The notes below the pieces were generated by a model. That model did no database searches and was not told the origin of the DNA. It worked only from the letters and a program-made list of their open reading frames with translations. Positions 60,791-64,000 of a stretch of DNA of 64,000 bases are shown piece by piece. The position numbers were made by a program, and so were the translations under genes. The stretch comes from a bacterium. GTDB lineage: Bacteria > Myxococcota > UBA727 > JAUIJE01. The stretch lies in contig JAUIJE010000001.1 of NCBI GenBank assembly GCA_030431455.1, positions 62,001 to 126,000 of the forward strand. The letters are read 5' to 3'. Position 1 is the first letter of the stretch. The number at the start of each line of letters is the position of its first letter.

Positions 60791-61384
60791 TCAGTACAGC
60801 GGGGGCGGGGGATCGCCCTCGGGGGTCTGCTGGATGGGCGGGTCGAGGTAGGGGGTGCGCGTCGGGCGGGCGTACCGCGGCGCGAACGGCGAGAACGGAT
60901 CCACGAACCGCAAGAACAGCAGGTCCGCGGCCACGCCGGCGAAGCCGCCGACCAAGGCACCGGCGGCGATGCCCGCGGCCCCGGTGAGGATCACCCCCGC
61001 GAGCAGGTGGTCGTTGGTGATGGCGAACCCGAGGGCTTGGTCGAGGTTGGTGGTCTGGGTCACCGAGGCGTAGGTGACGGTGGCGAGCCCGAGTCCGGCG
61101 ATGAGCCCGCCGATGCCGCCGCTGGCCGCGCCCCCGAGCGCGACGACCTTGCCCCCCGGGGACAACAGGTCACACTCGGCGATGGCCTGGAAGGTACAGG
61201 CCGAGACCACGCAGCAGATTTGCAGGGCGTCGCCGGTGGCGTCGGCGTAGACCGGCTCGTCCCCCCAGTAAGCAGACACATTGTGGGCGACGGTGGCCGC
61301 GGCTTCGTCGCGGGCGGGCGCCTCGCGTGGGGTGGCGTCCGCCGGCGCGCCAGCGAGCAATGACATTGTCAGCAGTACGAGCAT
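60791..61384 (-). CDS. Secreted or membrane protein of unknown function
   Basis: The protein has 197 aa with a short signal (MLVLLTMSLLAGAPADA). It has four Cys in the first third (QICCVVSACTFQAIAECDLL) and two or three glycine-rich hydrophobic helices (GGAASGGIGGLIAGLGLA, LLAGVILTGAAGIAAGALVGG). The C-terminus is Pro-rich (RPTRTPYLDPPIQQTPEG). I do not recognise the family. It lies alone on the minus strand. Confidence 0.6.
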   Translation of the reverse strand: MLVLLTMSLLAGAPADATPREAPARDEAAATVAHNVSAYWGDEPVYADATGDALQICCVVSACTFQAIAECDLLSPGGKVVALGGAASGGIGGLIAGLGLATVTYASVTQTTNLDQALGFAITNDHLLAGVILTGAAGIAAGALVGGFAGVAADLLFLRFVDPFSPFAPRYARPTRTPYLDPPIQQTPEGDPPPPLY

Positions 61385-61456
61385 GAGACCCCGCTTCAGC
61401 CCCGAAAAAACACCCCCGCAGTATGCCGCAGGGGGGCGGCGGGGCCAAGCCTGGGC

Positions 61457-62380
61457 TCAGGCCGCCTTGTCGGTGACCAGGGCCTGCTCGGCCGAGGCCC
61501 GCGCCTTCTGGGTGAAGGGCCACAGCAGCTGGTCGACGAACGTGTCCGGGGCCCTCTGCAACAGACCCATGCGGTCGGGCATCACGTCCGCCCCCGGGTT
61601 TTGCCAGGTGCCGAACAGCAGGTCCCAAATCAACACGTTGGAGCCGTAGTTGTGGTTGGACTCTTCCGGAATGTCACTGTGGTGCCAGAAGTGCAGCTGA
61701 GGCACGGCGAACACGTAGCCGAGGACGCCGGTGCGCATGAACAGGTTGCAGTGTTGCAGCGCGCCGTTCACCCCGGTGAACACCGCGTGGAGGATGAGCA
61801 CTTCGGTGGGCGCCCCGAGCACAAACAAGGGGGTGAGCTGGGCGAGATAGGAGGGCGCGACGTTGAACGGGTGGTTGCGTCCCCCGGCGAGGGCGTGAAG
61901 CTTCTCCATCGAGTGGTGCAGCGAATGGATGCGCCAGCCGAGCTCGGTCTCGTGCCCGAAGCGGTGGATCATGTACGCAAAGAACTCGCCGATGAAGAGC
62001 GCGAGCAGCGCCCCCAGGGGCAGCGGCAAGAACGTGGGCCACAACGTCGGCAATGATACGGCATCGCGCAACATGTGACCGGTGATCACCGCGGCCCCCA
62101 AGAACGTGGCCCGAAACAGCGCCGGCATCGCCCCGTGCCACAGCAGCGAGTGGGCCATGTCCCGGAGCACGACCTTGCCGCTCTCCTTCATGGTGGGGTC
62201 GTAGGGCCGGACCCGCTCGAGGGCCATCACCACCAGGTAGGCGATCACCACCGGCAGGCTCACCGACCAGGCCTCGCGCCCGGTGGCGCGGTACAGGGCC
62301 CAGGCCCCGAGCAGGGACAGGCCAAGCAGGCCCGGGTAGAGGAGGTACGCGAGGGGACCAGACTGGGTGAGGCGGCGCAT
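61457..62380 (-). CDS. Fatty acid hydroxylase/sterol desaturase family protein
   Basis: The ATG at 62380 has GGAG 6 nt upstream; 307 aa with four membrane helices. The di-iron His clusters of the family are in order: HRFGHE (HxxxH), HSLHHS (HxxHH) and HFWHHS (HxxHH). GRNHPFN between them is also conserved. Members hydroxylate or desaturate lipids; bacterial examples act on fatty acids, sterols or carotenoids. The substrate is unknown. Redox partners might include the BFD-like and cytochrome genes upstream, but this is only positional. Confidence 0.88.
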   Translation of the reverse strand: MRRLTQSGPLAYLLYPGLLGLSLLGAWALYRATGREAWSVSLPVVIAYLVVMALERVRPYDPTMKESGKVVLRDMAHSLLWHGAMPALFRATFLGAAVITGHMLRDAVSLPTLWPTFLPLPLGALLALFIGEFFAYMIHRFGHETELGWRIHSLHHSMEKLHALAGGRNHPFNVAPSYLAQLTPLFVLGAPTEVLILHAVFTGVNGALQHCNLFMRTGVLGYVFAVPQLHFWHHSDIPEESNHNYGSNVLIWDLLFGTWQNPGADVMPDRMGLLQRAPDTFVDQLLWPFTQKARASAEQALVTDKAA

Positions 62381-62470
62381 GGGCAACTCCGAACTGTACG
62401 ATTGATTTATTATTCGGCAAACCCGCCCGGCTCGTCCAGGCCTTTGTCTGGGGTGGCGTCGACTGCCAGC

Positions 62471-62725
62471 TCAGGCGTGATCGTCCCCGTCGCCGAACAG
62501 GTCGGGCTGGCCGCGGGGCGGGGCGGGGCGAACGGCGCGCGCCCGCTCGGCCGCGACCCCTTCGTACAGGGCCAAAAGGTCACGAACGCAGCTTTCGCAG
62601 GTCACGCCCGCGCCGGTCTTTTTGCGGAACCGATCGAACGACACCCGGGGGTGTGCGCGCAAAAAGGTGAGCAGCTCAGGCTCGGTTTTGCGTTGGCACA
62701 AGCACACCCACTTGCCGCGGGTCAT
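62471..62725 (-). CDS. BFD-like [2Fe-2S] protein
   Basis: The protein has 84 aa. The four Cys are arranged C-x-C (VCLCQ, residues 8-10) and C-x-x-C (CESC, residues 43-46) with 32 residues between, the pattern of BFD-type 2Fe-2S domains. Between them is KKTGAGVTCESCVRD, like the TGAG-C-x-x-C of this family. The tail is Arg/Asp-rich. It overlaps the cytochrome c gene by 4 nt, which suggests electron transfer between the two. Confidence 0.75.
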   Translation of the reverse strand: MTRGKWVCLCQRKTEPELLTFLRAHPRVSFDRFRKKTGAGVTCESCVRDLLALYEGVAAERARAVRPAPPRGQPDLFGDGDDHA

Positions 62726-63702
62726 GGCGCGGCGCGCTCGACAAACCGCTCCACGGGGTTGTTCACCGGGGGTTGCGCGCGCAGGTAGTCATAGATGGCG
62801 CCGAGGTCGTCGTCGGTCATGCCCGCGAAGTCCGTCCAGGGCATCACGGTGTTGAACTCCCCGGGCTTGACCGCCATCTGCGCCACCGCGTCCTCGGTGT
62901 AGACGCGGAAGCGGGCGATGAAGACGTCCTTGGTCCAGGTCCCGATCCCGGTCTTGTCGTCGGGGCTGATGTTGGCGGAGTAGACCGTGCCCCCGGTGGG
63001 GAGCTGGAACGGTTTGCCCCCCGCGAGCACCAAGCCCTCGAGGTATTCGCCGCGCTCGTCTTGCGAATGGCAGAAGGTGCAGGCGGCCATCTGGGCCAGG
63101 TATTCCCCATAGGCGGTGGTGCCGGGGGCGGGGGGCGCGTCCGCGAGCGCGGCGGCTTGCGGCATGGCCCGGACGATGAAAGGCAAGGGCCCGTTGAGTT
63201 CGCGCTCCGGAATGTCATTGGAGATGGGCTCGAGGGTGCGCAGGTAAGCCCCGATGGCGAGCATGTCGTCCTTGGCCAAGGTGCCGTAGAGCCGGTAGGG
63301 CATCAGGGGGAACAGAGGCTCGCCGCGGGTGGAGATGCCCGCGGTGAACGCCCGCAACACCTCGCCGTCGGTGTGGGCGCCGAGGGCGGCGGGGGTGAGG
63401 TTGGAGGTGTAGACCGCACCCGGGAATCCGGTGGTGCTCTCGGTGTAGCCTTCGCCCCCTTTGCCCCGGGTGCCGGCCATCGCCGGGCCGCTGTACTTCG
63501 ACCAGTCCCGGGTGGCGTGGCACGACAGGCAGGCGGCCACGTGCCGGGTGAGGTACTCGCCGCGGGCGATGTGGGCCGGGTCTTGGGGGAAGCTCACCGC
63601 CGGGGCCGGGATGTCATCGGGAAACGCGGCCCGGGCAAAAATGCAACTGGAGGCAAGCCCGAGCAGGGCCAAGGCGCAGACGGCCAAAACAGAGCGAAGC
63701 AC
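62722..63702 (-). CDS. Dihaem cytochrome c lipoprotein
   Basis: The protein has 326 aa. A lipoprotein signal ends in LLGLASSC. Two haem c motifs are present: CLSCH (after RHVAA) and CTFCH (after QMAA). Each is followed by a region with candidate Met ligands (MPYRLYGTL, MPWTDFAGM). The two-domain layout matches cytochromes c fused as in alcohol or aldehyde dehydrogenase subunits, but no dehydrogenase is in view. It is probably a periplasmic electron carrier, coupled to the BFD-like gene. Confidence 0.9.
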   Translation of the reverse strand: MLRSVLAVCALALLGLASSCIFARAAFPDDIPAPAVSFPQDPAHIARGEYLTRHVAACLSCHATRDWSKYSGPAMAGTRGKGGEGYTESTTGFPGAVYTSNLTPAALGAHTDGEVLRAFTAGISTRGEPLFPLMPYRLYGTLAKDDMLAIGAYLRTLEPISNDIPERELNGPLPFIVRAMPQAAALADAPPAPGTTAYGEYLAQMAACTFCHSQDERGEYLEGLVLAGGKPFQLPTGGTVYSANISPDDKTGIGTWTKDVFIARFRVYTEDAVAQMAVKPGEFNTVMPWTDFAGMTDDDLGAIYDYLRAQPPVNNPVERFVERAAP

Positions 63703-63717
63703 CGGTGGGCTCCTCGG

Positions 63718-64000
63718 TTAGTGTTCGTGGGTTCCCGCGTCGAGCAGGTGATTGTGTGAGCCGGCGGCGGCGATCTGGGCGTGGCCTTCGAAGGGGGGCA
63801 TGGCCCAGGGGGCGAGGGGCACGGCGGTGTCGGGGGCGGCCCCGGCGGGATCGGCGGACAGCACCGTCACCGCGAAGGGCGCGGCCATGTCGTCGGCGGG
63901 CTCGAGGGTGATGAACACCTCGTCGGCCGCGGCCACGTCGACCGCGGGGTCGACGAAGTTCTCGCCGGGGGCCGGGTGGCTGGCGACGCCTTGGTCGGGC
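63718..64000 (-). CDS. C-terminal part of an unidentified protein (truncated at window edge)
   Basis: The open frame enters from the window edge and ends at 63718; 93 residues are visible. The segment AADEVFITLEPADDMAAPFA and the His-rich end (GSHNHLLDAGTHEH) are all that can be seen. VFITLEPADD is faintly like the C-terminal part of anti-sigma-K proteins, but this is too weak for a call. It is 15 nt upstream of the cytochrome c gene on the same strand and probably the preceding gene of that operon. Confidence 0.6.
   Translation of the reverse strand, partial: PDQGVASHPAPGENFVDPAVDVAAADEVFITLEPADDMAAPFAVTVLSADPAGAAPDTAVPLAPWAMPPFEGHAQIAAAGSHNHLLDAGTHEH

Overview
The window is very GC-rich (about 70% by eye, not computed), gene-dense bacterial chromosome. 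Several markers point to a Myxococcota-type organism: a MYXO-CTERM-like sorting tail (gene ending at 47146), a transmembrane Ser/Thr kinase with a PEGA-like domain, three tandem DUF2330 proteins, many Cys-rich or Asp/Pro/Gly-rich lipoproteins, a caspase-like protease, an LMF and an HTTM membrane protein, and shell proteins resembling those of Haliangium. The exact lineage cannot be fixed from the sequence. No rRNA, tRNA, insertion sequence, phage or CRISPR array was recognised.

Layout. 1-2826 is the end of a bacterial microcompartment operon: a pentameric vertex protein (partial), a CoA-acylating aldehyde dehydrogenase with an encapsulation-type N-terminus, an inorganic pyrophosphatase, and a tandem-domain trimeric shell protein. 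2839-8031 (minus) holds a large propeller lipoprotein and a PlsY / acyltransferase-aminotransferase pair. 8266-15642 (minus) holds a ClpP-like protease and a tightly overlapped four-gene envelope operon: membrane protein, VolA-like lipase lipoprotein, kinase with a C-terminal CxxCH motif, and an outer-membrane barrel. 15847-23790 carries lipoproteins, a PLD-HhH-PLD protein, an amidohydrolase, an LMF protein and a cysteine desulfurase.

23828-26373 is a compact operon (tiny membrane protein, sugar transferase, LytS-like kinase, LytTR regulator) preceded by a LytTR-type direct repeat, which suggests autoregulation. 26374-33138 is mixed housekeeping (methyltransferase, RDD, ferritin-like protein, purK-purE, LysR with a divergent hydrolase), interrupted at 28422-28853 by three copies of a 75-bp GGATCC-bounded repeat. 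33146-34075 encodes a DnaQ-type exonuclease. 34492-39930 is a candidate signalling locus: sigma factor, (GD)17 lipoprotein, single-pass anti-sigma-like protein and an exported caspase-like protease. An ammonium transporter follows.

41379-47146 is a giant HAF/Kazal-like/RHS protein translationally coupled to a small one-YD-repeat protein with a (GD)24 linker and MYXO-CTERM tail. 47148-49102 is an HTTM pair. 49148-51671 is an XPB-like helicase with its Bax1/DUF790 nuclease. 51732-57067 is three DUF2330 paralogues plus a Cys-rich lipoprotein. The end carries an SLC13 transporter, a KAS III enzyme, small envelope proteins, a fatty acid hydroxylase, a BFD-like 2Fe-2S protein, a dihaem cytochrome c and a partial gene.

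Many genes overlap by 4 nt (ATGA or TTGA), so translational coupling is a recurring organising feature.
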